Shown piece after piece: positions 9,018 through 17,586 of a DNA stretch of 34,421 nucleotides (position 1 is its first letter; every line of letters starts with the position of its first letter). This DNA comes from Sphaerosporella brunnea (taxonomy: Eukaryota > Ascomycota > Pezizomycetes > Pezizales > Pyronemataceae). Below the pieces are notes generated by a model that searched no databases, was not told where the DNA came from, and saw nothing but the letters and a program-made list of their open reading frames with translations. The stretch lies in assembly GCA_008704415.1 (NCBI GenBank), contig VXIS01000423.1, positions 1-34,421 on the forward strand, in the 5' to 3' direction. A program made the position numbers and the translations under genes.

Positions 9018-10804
9018 GTACCGGAAGGTTTGAATGATAGGTTCTACCTCGCTTGAGAGGGGGAGCCTGACAAGCGCTGAAAACCAATTGGGAGAGAGCT
9101 GTTTTGCTGTGGTTGGTAGCGGACAGCGCATGGTTGGGCCGGGCTGTGCAACGCCTGAGCTCAACTTCTGTTTGGTCGGTTTCGCAAACAAAACAAACCC
9201 CATCACCAGATTGATTGGACGGAAGCAAAAGCTCTCTCTCTCTCTCTGCAGAGCAATGAATTTGCCGTCCGTCCGTCTGTCTGTCAACAAGAACCTTCCA
9301 CCCTGCATCCATCATCTTATATCGGGACGCTAGACATATCGTCTCTCCCGGGCTGGATCCGAGGGTCCATTATGCATAATTATGCCGGAGGACGGTCAAA
9401 GCACTTCGGCTTTCACCCTGCGTTCGAATACATATGCACCGCCACGACACTGCGGCGGCGGTTCCTTCCCCGGATGCTGATAACGGGAGCATTACACAAC
9501 ATGGTATCTCCTCTAGCCAGCAGTTGCAGCGAAGCGAGAAACAGGCGGCCCATGCTGCAGCAGCTTCTTCCGAAGCAATGCCGTCGCTGCATTGCAGAAA
9601 ACCAACAATCCGGAGAGGTTTCCCGGCTTGGCCCGTTTCGGCAGCAGGGGGGCAGGGGGTGGGAGGGAAGGAAGGCAGATAAGCCCACAGGCAGGCAATA
9701 CGAATTCGAAACCCTGCATACATACCCCGCAAAAACAAAGTCGAGAGAGATCTTCTGTGCATTGCAGGAAGGAACACAAACAACCATGACCCATGCACGC
9801 GTGCGCTGTTTCCAACGTCGTTTCCACCCCCTCGCCCCCCCGCCGAAGCAAAGGAGATAACTGGAGAGACTTCTACCTATGGTTGCGTTCTCCACCTCCT
9901 TTGTTTCGTGCCCTCACGTTATATCCAGGGGGTGCGCATGTGGCGGCTGCCAAACGAAACGAGCGTCATTGACACTCACGAGGCCAGGCCAGGCCAGGGC
10001 ACGGCGATGGAAATGCCGAATATGCGGGGGGGGGGGATGACGCGCTTTCTTCTTTTCGTTGCTTTTTTTGTTGCTGTACTTGTAGGTTTTCCGAATATCA
10101 CGCATGGGAAACATTTTGTTTTTTTTTTGTTTTGGGGAAAAAAAAAAAAGAATTCGCCACATGCATGGGGGAAAAAAAAGTCTGATGATCATCGACCAGT
10201 GATATGCTGCTCTACTTACTGTAGCAGAACCCCGCACGCATTGGGGGGGGGGGGTTTGCGGTGCTGAATCGGCCCGGCGGCTTGCAGATTTGTTTTGTTG
10301 GAGCGATCTGGCCCGGCAATATCAATCGGGTTGTGGGTGCAGTTGTAGCCCTAGCCCTAGCCCTAAACCGTTGCTTGCTGGTTCGTAAGCTAACACTTTG
10401 GTCTCGAGCCGTTTCGTCGATGATTTTGAGGAGGAGGTGAGAATCGCGGTTGGCTCGGCTCGCGATTTGGATCGTTTTGAGGATTGACGCACTGGTCGTG
10501 ATGGTTTGGGCGGTGATTGCACTTCGTTGCAACAACACGGTGAACGTTTTGTAAGAAAGAGACGCAGTGCGACTTTTTTTTTGATCCCCACAGCTTGATC
10601 CCGCTCCTTTCCCTTCTTTTCTTTAGTAAGTACCCCCGTTCCGGAAATCTTTTGGTTTTAGGAGGCTCGCAACGGTCGGGTTGTAACTGTGACGTCTGCC
10701 GGAGCTATTCTCTCTATCGAACGAGTGATCCATTATGAGTATCTCCTTCAAGGACAAAAAACATAATAAGAGACAAAAACTGATGGGGACAATCCTTTGA
10801 GAAA
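9018..10804. other. No secure gene; microsatellites and homopolymers
   Basis: Holds CT repeats and CCGT repeats near 9234-9284, a short GGCCA repeat near 9982-9996, poly-G at 10026-10036, a T-rich run near 10119-10130, poly-A near 10139-10149, poly-G at 10241-10252, and three CCCTAG units plus CCCTAAACC at about 10350-10370. Several overlapping ORFs in 9370-9895 have mixed low-quality composition and no motifs. Confidence 0.5.
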
Positions 10805-10873
10805 GCCTCGAGGATTGAACCCGCCACCTCCAGGGGTTCCAATCCTTTTTATATACCACTGCATCACCGAGGC
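10805..10873 (-). tRNA. tRNA-like hairpin, probably a tRNA pseudogene
   Basis: Read on the minus strand, 69 bases begin GCCTCGGTGATGCAGTGGTA and end TTCAATCCTCGAGGC. The outer arms GCCTCGG/TCGAGGC pair over 7 bp (one G-U). An A-box-like TGATGCAGTGG and a B-box-like GGTTCAATCC are present, one base short of the usual B box. The T stem does not pair, the anticodon stem is weak (2-3 pairs), and no T-run follows for Pol III termination. GGATTGGAACCC and GGGTTCAATCC pair to form a competing long hairpin. The best reading is a decayed tRNA or a tRNA-derived repeat. Confidence 0.35.
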
Positions 10874-11738
10874 TTTTTTGCATCTGCTTGAAGTCACACG
10901 GAACCATGAACTGTTTAGAAAGCACACCAGACAAATTCAAAACGTGTAAGTACAGAGGGGCCTCTCGAAAATTGGGCTGGAACCAATCGCCATCATCACC
11001 CCTCGAGATGCCCCGCATACGCCATAGGGGACGTAAGATCAACCCGAATTATACAAGATAACTATGGGTGCAAGGCGCTTTAAACCTGGACCTTACGCGG
11101 ACCGCCACAGTGTAGGACGCTCAGAACACTTGAACTGGGGGGGAGCTCTCCGCTTGCTCGCAGAGCATTGACTGCCACTTGCAGCACCGCTAGCCGTGTG
11201 CTCAACAGCCAGACCAGCCCACCGACTGGACTGCGCTGTTCGTCAGACCCCCCTCCGCGTTTCCGAACAACTCTTCCGATGCCGGAGAGCGCTCGTCACG
11301 CATTTCCCAGGGGTGCGTATCCGCTCGACATCTCCCGAGTATCCGTCTCGGCTGCGCAACTTGGAGTAAGTTGCACTCGACGCGCGCCTAAATCGCAGTG
11401 GTAGTTGTGGTGCTTCTGTCGACGCTTTGATGAGCAATAATCTATCCCTTTGGATGCGTTGGTGATGGGGGTGCCGAGTGTTGGCTGTAGGTTTCTTTTG
11501 GTCAGAGATGGGTGCAAGAAAAGAAGGAAGGGGGGTATTTATAGCCAATGAATTTTCACTGCCAATCACTCGCGGTGGACCCCGTGCCCTGCTCTAAGCC
11601 AGAAGTCTGGGCTACACGGGTTTCGGTTTGAGCAGGAGCAATTGACGCAAGAGGCTGAGAAAGACCGAGAATAAAAAAAGCCGCAACTGCCGGAAAGCCC
11701 GAGAACGCAAAACGAGAAGGATGAAGAAGTGGCTACGT
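10874..11738. other. No secure gene
   Basis: A 139-codon minus ORF (10623-11042) runs through the tRNA-like hairpin and is an artefact of it. Other short ORFs at 11168-11569 show no motif or splice structure. Confidence 0.5.
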
Positions 11739-11873
11739 CTACTCTAGATAGCCACAGAAAGAAACAGTCTCGGTATCTTGCACGGCAAAGATGCAGCCGC
11801 CATCGACGACGATGATCGCTCGGCCGGACCCCAAGTTTCGCTGGCCGCAAAATATTCCTTCCCGTAGGAACAT
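11739..11873 (-). CDS. Possible 44-residue microprotein
   Basis: An ATG at 11871-11873 opens MFLREGIFCGQRNLGSGRAI and continues IVVDGGCIFAVQDTETVSFC to a TAG at 11739. Hydrophobic strands alternate with turns, and the run reads like part of a folded domain. No leader signal, intron or family is recognised. It could be a real small gene, the tail of a larger decayed gene, or chance. Confidence 0.22.
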   Translation of the reverse strand: MFLREGIFCGQRNLGSGRAIIVVDGGCIFAVQDTETVSFCGYLE

Positions 11874-12027
11874 CGCCCGTCATAAAAACCGGTGTAGTGT
11901 TACTCATAGATGACAACAATTGACCTCGTGGGGGGGTTCATTCGCCTACTGTAAGTCTCGGGGCGTCAAACGTCTACATTGGCGGGGGCGCGTTCTAATC
12001 AAGCCACGTAAGTCACGCAGCCCGAGG

Positions 12028-12035
12028 CTTCCGGA
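12028..12035. repeat. Left target-site duplication of hAT element (imperfect)
   Basis: CTTCCGGA here versus CGTCCGGG at 12879-12886: 6 of 8 bases match, the size expected of hAT insertion. Confidence 0.5.
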
Positions 12036-12878
12036 TAGTGATGGCCACGAGCCAGTGAATAGAGGCTCGAGTCGGATCGGGAGTTTCCCAGGCTCGGCTC
12101 GTGAGCTCGAGCCGGCCCTGCAAAAGTACATTTTAAAGCAGACATTGTGCTATGGCAGCGCGAAATAAATTTTGATCTGATGGCGAGCCATGGGCCGGCG
12201 GAGTCGAAACAGCTGGGGACTAGGTGGATGGAGGTCTAGGTGGCGTCGGCGGGGGATAGGTGGCGGTGCGACGCCCGGGGATATAACCCCCGGCGGCCTA
12301 GGGAAATGCTAAGGCACCACAGTACCTTGAATCCCAATAGTTCTCCGGAGAATAGGAGGAGCAGCGCACGGACTGAGCCAGCTCACCACTGCGCCCAGGG
12401 CAAGCCACAAGTTTGAGTAAGAGGGATGAGTGTAGCCGCAGGAGAAGGAGGCCGAGGAGCTCGGGATTATGCAAGCACAATGTGTATGCAGCGCGCGTAT
12501 GTGTTCTGAGCTCAAGGCCGACGGGCAGCTGGTATGTGAGTATGAAGTGCGCAGATTGGCCATGTCGGCTATCTGATACGGCGCTCGGCCCACTGGCAGG
12601 CCCTGCCAGCATGCGTAGGGCGTTGGCCTGCCACATTGGAAACCAATGTTGCTATGTTGGCGGCGCCTGAGGTACGGGAGCTGGCAGGCGGGGTCGTGAT
12701 CGGGGCCGCAATTAGTGATCAAAGCCTATCACTCATGTTTATTCGACGCTTGTTGAGCTGCCACTCGGTGTTGGCACACCACCACTGCACCTTCCATGGG
12801 ATCTTAGTACGTGCACAGAGGGAAGTTAAAGCTCGAGCCTGAACCGTTTTCGTTCGGGCCGGCCCGTGTCCATTAATA
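12036..12878. mobile_element. Non-autonomous hAT element (MITE-like), 843 bp
   Basis: The left end is TAGTGATGGCCACGAGCC. The right end, GGCCCGTGTCCATTAATA, is its inverted complement at 14 of 18 positions. TAGTG fits the hAT terminal consensus YARNG. An imperfect 8-bp duplication flanks it (12028-12035 and 12879-12886). Subterminal regions are dense in CTCGAG, GAGCC and GGCCGGCCC, as is usual where hAT transposase binds multiple copies of a short motif. The interior has no transposase, only short ORFs with no motifs, so movement would need transposase in trans. The degenerate hAT-derived gene at 2243-4107 lacks recognisable catalytic residues and is an unlikely supplier. Four mismatches in the inverted ends and two in the duplication suggest an old insertion. 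Confidence 0.7.
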
Positions 12879-13549
12879 CGTCCGGGGAGGAAGGAGAAGG
12901 AGAAGGAGAACCAGCAGGCTTCAAGTTCTAGTGTGGAAAGGTGAACATGGGGTTCAGTGCGTTCGTTTTTGTTTTTGTTTTCAGCTCCAGGCGGAGGAGG
13001 GTGGCCGCAGTTGACGCATGAGACGATATCAATCAGGCGGCGGACAGGTCAGTGGAGGGCCTACATCGGTTGCATGCGGACAGTAAACTTGGTTGCACAC
13101 ACACACACTGCTTCGCTGTCATGCCATCACTGAATTGGGGTCTCCAGTATTGTGCTTACAACGCCCCATCCCGTGGGGCCCTCCTTGCCGAGTTGGCCCG
13201 AAATCGTTTGACAATCGACACCCTTCCACGGAGAACCAGTGTCCTCAGTAGCCAACCAAGCCGGCAGGCTATCTGGAACGATCAGTGTTCACATGTCCAG
13301 CCGCCCGATCTCCGAGTCAAGTCTGCACTTAAATGGGTTGGGGTGTTGGAGTGCTTCCCATGGGCATGCTTCACTGGACAGCACTCAATCTTTCAAAGCT
13401 GCAGGCTTCGAAGCCATGGCTTGTTAAAGTGAGCGGAATTTCTACCCTCAGCCACCACTAGAAGATTGAAACAAAACATATCGTGACGAAACAACGCGCA
13501 ACACTGTTTATCCCTCCTTAACACTAGACACGACCCCTTTTTTCTTCTC
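12879..13549. other. Intergenic, no secure gene
   Basis: Begins with the right target duplication and GGAGAA repeats (12886-12910). Short plus ORFs at 13052-13432 have no motifs. A CA repeat lies near 13097-13108. Confidence 0.45.
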
Positions 13550-14425
13550 GGCAAGTTGAACGGTCTTCGCTACGGCCGTGCTCGTGATTGTTGGGCCAAT
13601 GTCACTGTTGTAGAAGGCGACGTCATAGTTTATACCCGCCCCCGCGCAGCCCGTGCACTAATTGAATCACCACGGCTTTTACCTTACATACCTATAGCTG
13701 CAGGCTTCAAGCTATGCTGCCCAAGAAGGTTTCAGAGGGATAATGCACGGTCGGCCTTGGCGGAATACCTAGGCATTAGGTAGCCATTCCTCACCTTAGC
13801 TCTCTTCCGGTGTTTTTGGGTTGCATGGGCCTTGTTGTGGAGTTCGTTCCTGAGCCAGTTGCACCGGAAGTTGATGCACAAACCAGAGGTTGGCCCAGTG
13901 CTGCCCGCGAAAGGAGTCGTGCGAAGAATTAAGCATAAAGCATATGTCCCTTTAGAACACCTCCGGAGCTCAGACCCAAGCACTGAGCCCATACGAGCAC
14001 GGCTCATCAACATGCCCATGCGCTGAAGGAGTACGTATACGCAGATTTTTTGGGGTTCGCAGGAGGGCACACGCCTAATTTCACAGTTGGGTAAAGCCAG
14101 GCTACCTTATTGTGGATTTTGGGGGTGACGAAATGAGGGACGGCCCGGGGAATGGTTTGTGCCCGCGGAAAGGATCGAGCAGGTGTGGAGAGACAATGGA
14201 GACAACATCTTCCTCGACCACACAGTGGTCCTAGCCAGCACCCGTAATCCTCGGCCCAGGTCCATGCGAGAGCTTGGATCCACGCAAAAGGATGGCTGGG
14301 CGGGTCTTTGGGTTGGAGGCAACATCTTCACCATTGCTCCGCTCAGCACGGCTTACGACAGTGCTCAAGAGAAGCTCACCCCACTTTCTCCGGGGAAAAA
14401 ACAACCAAAACCTCATTCTCTTTGA
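13550..14425 (+). pseudogene. Frameshifted coding-like relic, family unknown
   Basis: Several consecutive open stretches on the plus strand read like protein but lie in different frames without clean splice sites. They include VVEGDVIVYTRPRAARALIE (near 13605-13670), FVPEPVAPEVDAQTRGWPSA (near 13840-13905), HKAYVPLEHLRSSDPSTEPI (near 13935-13995), ALKEYVYADFLGFAGGHTPN (near 14023-14085), and EWFVPAERIEQVWRDNGDNI (near 14148-14210) followed by WVGGNIFTIAP. The last runs to a TGA at 14423-14425 with no usable ATG. I do not recognise the source; a decayed transposon ORF or a gene broken by small indels are both possible. RNA support for a spliced gene would change this call. Confidence 0.3.
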
Positions 14426-14471
14426 GGGTCCTGATAGGTCGCTATAACCCTCTCCGTGGCCTTCTAACCGT

Positions 14472-14480
14472 GTATATAAC
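14472..14480 (+). promoter_or_regulatory. TATA box of the DYGVVR repeat-protein gene
   Basis: GTATATAAC about 140 bases upstream of the ATG at 14615, followed by a CT-rich stretch (CTCTCTCC, TTTCTACCGC twice) typical of strongly expressed fungal promoters. Confidence 0.65.
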
Positions 14481-14614
14481 TAGCCCAATTCCATCTCTCT
14501 CCGGACTCTCCAGCATTACTCGCTTTCTACCGCTTTCTACCGCCTTTACTCAATTCCTCACTATCTATCCATACAATTTTTTAATTCAGAGTCTTCTCCT
14601 CGTTCATCACCATC

Positions 14615-15241
14615 ATGTTCCACTCTCTCCTCTCTCTGGTCGTGGCCTTCGCTGCCATTTCCGGCATCCATGCCGCTCCCGCCCCCCAGGGCGTTGCTGC
14701 CCCAACCGGCCCCGGCTTCCCTCAGCCTTGCGTTAGCCCGGGCGTCCCCCAGCCCCCCGCTCCTGCCGCACAGCAGGCCAACATCCAGAGGCCTGCCGCC
14801 CAAGGGGCTCCCGGTGCAAGGCCTGCCGCCCAAGGGGCTCCCGCCCCAATGCCTGCCGCCCAAGCGGCTCCCGCCCCGATGCCTGCCGCCCAAGCGGCTC
14901 CCGCCCCAATGCCTGCCGTTCAAGCTGCTCCCGCCGGGCAGCAGGGCCCGGTCCTCGATTATGGCGTCGTGCGGGAGATCTCGGACGGCGAGATCCTCGA
15001 CTACGGCGTCGTGCGCGGAATCGCGGGCCACGAGGGGGCTCCGGGCGCTGCGCGGCAGAAACAGCAGCCCGTCAACGAGCCTGTCGTCCAGGAGGGCGTC
15101 GTGCGAGAGCCTGTCGTCGTCGAGGCTCCCGTCGTGGAGCAGAACGGCCAGATCATCGATTACGGCGTCGTGAGGGAGGCCGCGGACAACCAGATCCTCG
15201 ACTACGGCGTCGTGCGGGAGATCGCCAAGGGCCAATACTAG
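14615..15241 (+). CDS. Secreted repeat protein: Ala/Pro decapeptides plus DYGVVR units
   Basis: Intronless, 208 residues, ATG in good context (ACCATCATG). Residues 1-20 are a signal peptide (MFHSLLSLVVAFAAISGIHA, cleavage before APAPQ), so the protein enters the secretory pathway. Residues 59-108 are five decapeptides of the type MPAAQAAPAP. The C-terminal half has two pairs of a 14-residue unit: VLDYGVVREISDGE/ILDYGVVRGIAGHE (113-140) and IIDYGVVREAADNQ/ILDYGVVREIAKGQ (180-207), with a degenerate fifth GVVREP at 161-166. No KR or RR dibasic Kex2 site separates the units and no GPI signal is seen. DGE/DNQ-I next to the unit recalls the DGQIQ core of fungal PIR cell-wall repeats. A cell-wall or surface protein, or a precursor of repeated peptides, are the main options. 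No tailoring enzyme (UstY-type, peptidase) is encoded in the window. A TATA box and CT-rich leader support expression. Confidence 0.9.
   Translation: MFHSLLSLVVAFAAISGIHAAPAPQGVAAPTGPGFPQPCVSPGVPQPPAPAAQQANIQRPAAQGAPGARPAAQGAPAPMPAAQAAPAPMPAAQAAPAPMPAVQAAPAGQQGPVLDYGVVREISDGEILDYGVVRGIAGHEGAPGAARQKQQPVNEPVVQEGVVREPVVVEAPVVEQNGQIIDYGVVREAADNQILDYGVVREIAKGQY
14789..14938 (+). repeat. Five in-frame 30-bp tandem repeats
   Basis: Five consecutive 30-bp units encode RPAAQGAPGA, RPAAQGAPAP, MPAAQAAPAP, MPAAQAAPAP and MPAVQAAPAG. Units 3 and 4 are almost identical in DNA, which indicates recent expansion; copy number probably varies between strains. Confidence 0.9.
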
Positions 15242-16528
15242 GGGCCTGTTGAAGCTGCTCCAGTTGGATACTTCGGATCCCGGAGCCGGGTATTGTTTGG
15301 TTGTTATTCTTTGTTGAAATTTGGCAGTAGGCCTTTCTTGCTGTAGGATGTCTTTCTTTAATAAGTAACCTGCTGTATCTCGCAAGGGAAAGAAAATCTT
15401 AATTTTATGTGAAGTGGCCAAAATGAGACGTCGACGTGCAAAACATTTTTTTTTGTAGATGAAGTATTGCAGTGCCCAAAAGAGAGCCGCCCGCAGTTGC
15501 TACCAAGCAGGAAAGACTTGAAAGGACTCGCTGGATGGGCAGTTCCGTCAGATTTGACCCATTTCGAATGTTGTCAACCTTACGAGACCAAAGCGATCCG
15601 GCACTCTAGGATCAGGAATATAATGAAAATCGCAGTTCACATTCCGGCCGGAAGCCTAAAGCTTTTTGCATTCTCCTCAACTCAGCTCGCGCCTCGCCGC
15701 CACTCTGGATAATTGGAAGTCAAAAGTTTGCCAGATCACGTGATAGGTAAACCCCCCTCAGGAAACAGTGGGGTTGCAGGAATTGAACGAGTCTCAGCGT
15801 CGCCCTGAGACCGAGGCTACGATGGCCAATCTCCGCCACCGGGGGGGGGGGGTCCGGCAGTGTTTGGGGTTTTGAGGTTGGTGCTGTCGCTGTGAAGAGG
15901 TGATTTGTGGAGAGCAAGCTGTGCGCCAACCCGGACGTAGAGTTCGGGTTGCGAGCCCCAGAGTCAAAGAAGCTGGAGTTCTGCTTAATGACCCACAAAC
16001 CACATCTTCGCATGTACCAAGTTGCCGGCCGCACCAACCTCAGAAATAGAAATCCCCTCTGATAGCCGTAACCACAGGTCCGTTTTCTGCGCGCACCAGC
16101 ACCACATTGACAGGAGAGAGAGACATACTGCACCTCGGCGGTGACTGGCGCAGCAGCTTGGGTCAAGCGGAGAACCAACCCAACCAATCCAATTGTCTCC
16201 GCTCACGTTTCCGTCAATAGATATCTATGGTGCAACAAGGGCAACCAATTCCTCTCCAAGCCGGCATTACGGTTCGACGTGCGGATGAAGTATCATGATT
16301 ACACACACACAAGGAAATGAGAGTTTGGAGAAGAAGAAGACACAAAACAGTTTGCGAGTCATCGCATATCTTTAAAGGTCAACGCCATGACCGAAGGATT
16401 ACATGAACAAAGTATTACACAAACCCTCCATAGCTGCTCTAACAGGGTACACCGTTATCGTGCCCAGCACGACGACAACAATCCCGGTTACGGAAAGACC
16501 GCCAACTCTTGATGCCAAGCCCCCCCCA
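15242..16528. other. Intergenic, no secure gene
   Basis: Holds the 3' ends of the two convergent secreted-protein genes, a T-run at 15447-15455, a poly-G at 15841-15852, the tRNA-like element at 15768-15839 and a CA repeat near 16301-16310. Short ORFs here show no motifs. Confidence 0.5.
15768..15839 (-). tRNA. tRNA-like sequence, decayed
   Basis: On the minus strand: GTGGCGGAGATTGGCCATCG, an anticodon-like hairpin GTCTCAG-GGCGACG-CTGAGAC with a perfect 7-bp stem, then TTCAATTCCTGCAACCCCAC. Acceptor ends GTGG/CCAC pair. The loop lacks the invariant T before the anticodon and the T stem does not pair, so a functional tRNA is unlikely. It resembles the reversed layout of many tRNA genes closely enough to suggest a tRNA relic. 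Confidence 0.25.
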
Positions 16529-16930
16529 TCACGGCGGCCGCACCGGACAGCGGTCCTCGTAACAAATAAAGCTGCCCACTGTCTTGCCCCGCCAGGCTTC
16601 AAGCTCCCACTTGTTCGAAGCCGTAAATATCTCCTGTTCGCAGTTCTTGTCCTGGTAGAAGAGGCAGCAACCTTTGTAGACGTCCGTGAAATGCCCTTTG
16701 TTGTCGTTGCGGTCTCCAGGCAAACCTTCAACCCCCTGCTGTTTGCTGAACCCGTAGCAATGGCCTACGTCCATCTTGGGCAGCCCGCCCATTGGCCCCT
16801 CGGAGGAGAAGTTTTGGATCAGCCAGCCATTTATGTAATGGATGTAGAGCTGGCCGGCATACGAAATGGTGACCGAAAGCGCTGGCGTGAATAAAAGGAA
16901 CAGCTGCAGTAAGGCCAGGTGGTAATACAT
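16529..16930 (-). CDS. Small secreted six-cysteine protein (effector-like)
   Basis: Intronless, 133 residues with an ATG start. Residues 1-19 (MYYHLALLQLFLLFTPALS) form a signal peptide. The mature part has six cysteines at 58, 88, 89, 97, 123 and 128, enough for three disulfides. The block CCLFYQDKNCEQEIF with a later SFIC resembles the FY-D-x-C pattern of crystallin-like fungal secreted proteins; that is a resemblance in pattern only. N-linked glycosylation is possible at NFSS (40-43). The size, signal peptide and even cysteine number fit the class of candidate secreted effectors or antimicrobial proteins, but no activity can be assigned. The promoter carries a TATA-like box and a striking array of 16-bp repeats with ACGTCA, suggesting bZIP-type regulation. 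Confidence 0.8.
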   Translation of the reverse strand: MYYHLALLQLFLLFTPALSVTISYAGQLYIHYINGWLIQNFSSEGPMGGLPKMDVGHCYGFSKQQGVEGLPGDRNDNKGHFTDVYKGCCLFYQDKNCEQEIFTASNKWELEAWRGKTVGSFICYEDRCPVRPP

Positions 16931-16990
16931 TGCTGATGACCGAAGAGTTGGTGCGAATGGTTGCCCTTAGTTAAGGGACTCTTGTTGTAC

Positions 16991-17000
16991 CATATTTATG
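16991..17000 (-). promoter_or_regulatory. TATA-like box of the six-Cys secreted protein gene
   Basis: CATAAATATG on the minus strand, about 60-70 bases upstream of the ATG at 16930 and between that ATG and the 16-bp repeat array. Confidence 0.5.
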
Positions 17001-17070
17001 GATCGTGAACTCCATATTCATAATGAGTAAACGTGAATGTGAACGTCAACCGTGCAAGGTGATCAAAATA

Positions 17071-17150
17071 GGTAAACGTCAAAGTAGTTGAACGTCAAAG
17101 TAGGTGAACGTCAAAGTATTTGAACGTGAAAGAAGGTGAACGTCAAAGTC
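17071..17150. promoter_or_regulatory. Five tandem 16-bp repeats with ACGTCA (bZIP-like sites)
   Basis: Units: GGTAAACGTCAAAGTA, GTTGAACGTCAAAGTA, GGTGAACGTCAAAGTA, TTTGAACGTGAAAGAA, GGTGAACGTCAAAGTC. Four of five keep ACGTCA, the half-site of CRE/ATF-type bZIP factors. A further irregular pair (AAACGTGAATGTGAACGTCA) precedes them at about 17031-17050. The array lies 141-220 bases upstream of the six-Cys secreted protein ATG, beyond its TATA-like box, which is where an upstream activating sequence would be. One helical turn and a half per unit would place sites on alternating faces. The regulatory role is inferred. Confidence 0.75.
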
Positions 17151-17586
17151 CCCCAAGAAAACAGAGCGGACTGGCGATTGATAGTGAGCGGGGGCAATTG
17201 GAATCGATCTACGGGCGACTCTTGCGCATGGAGCTGCTGTCGCAAGCCTCACCCGGCGAGGTAAAGCGATTGCAAAGCAGCAATTGCCAGAAAAATACTT
17301 CTAGCTACTTCACAAGGGTAAGGGGGTCAGAGAGGATATCGAAATCCCAGATGTACGAGGTTAGCTCTCGCTTTTTGTTGCAGGGCTTTGGACATAAGAG
17401 GTTTCAGTGTCATCGCCCGATCCAAAGGAGGCAGCACAAGGGGTGGTTGTGATGGTCGGCTTTTTCCAGACATACGGAGGCAGGGCGGTCCGGTGTTTTC
17501 TCCTTCGCTGGCCTGGGAGAGTATTGGCGGCGTGAGCTCTGGGGCCAATGTTGTATCGCTGTGACATGGCGCAGGATAATCTGTAA
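17151..17586. other. Intergenic, no secure gene
   Basis: Between the repeat array and the possible Cys-rich gene. Short ORFs on both strands, no motif. Confidence 0.45.

Noticed and set aside
8311..9033. 240-codon plus-strand ORF
   Set aside because: Irregular composition with poly-Phe from T-runs, no motifs; another frame at its end has a better exon candidate.
10623..11042. 139-codon minus-strand ORF
   Set aside because: Reads through the tRNA-like hairpin (WNPWRWRVQSS is typical of translated tRNA sequence).
14615..15241. Classic Kex2-processed RiPP precursor
   Set aside because: No KR or RR sites between the repeats and no tailoring genes in the window; kept only as one possible interpretation.
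14561..15421. 286-codon minus-strand ORF opposite the DYGVVR protein
   Set aside because: It is longer than the sense gene but is a mirror of its GC-rich repeats (DLPHDAVVEDL-type repeats are the antisense of DYGVVRE). The sense strand has the signal peptide, TATA box and leader.
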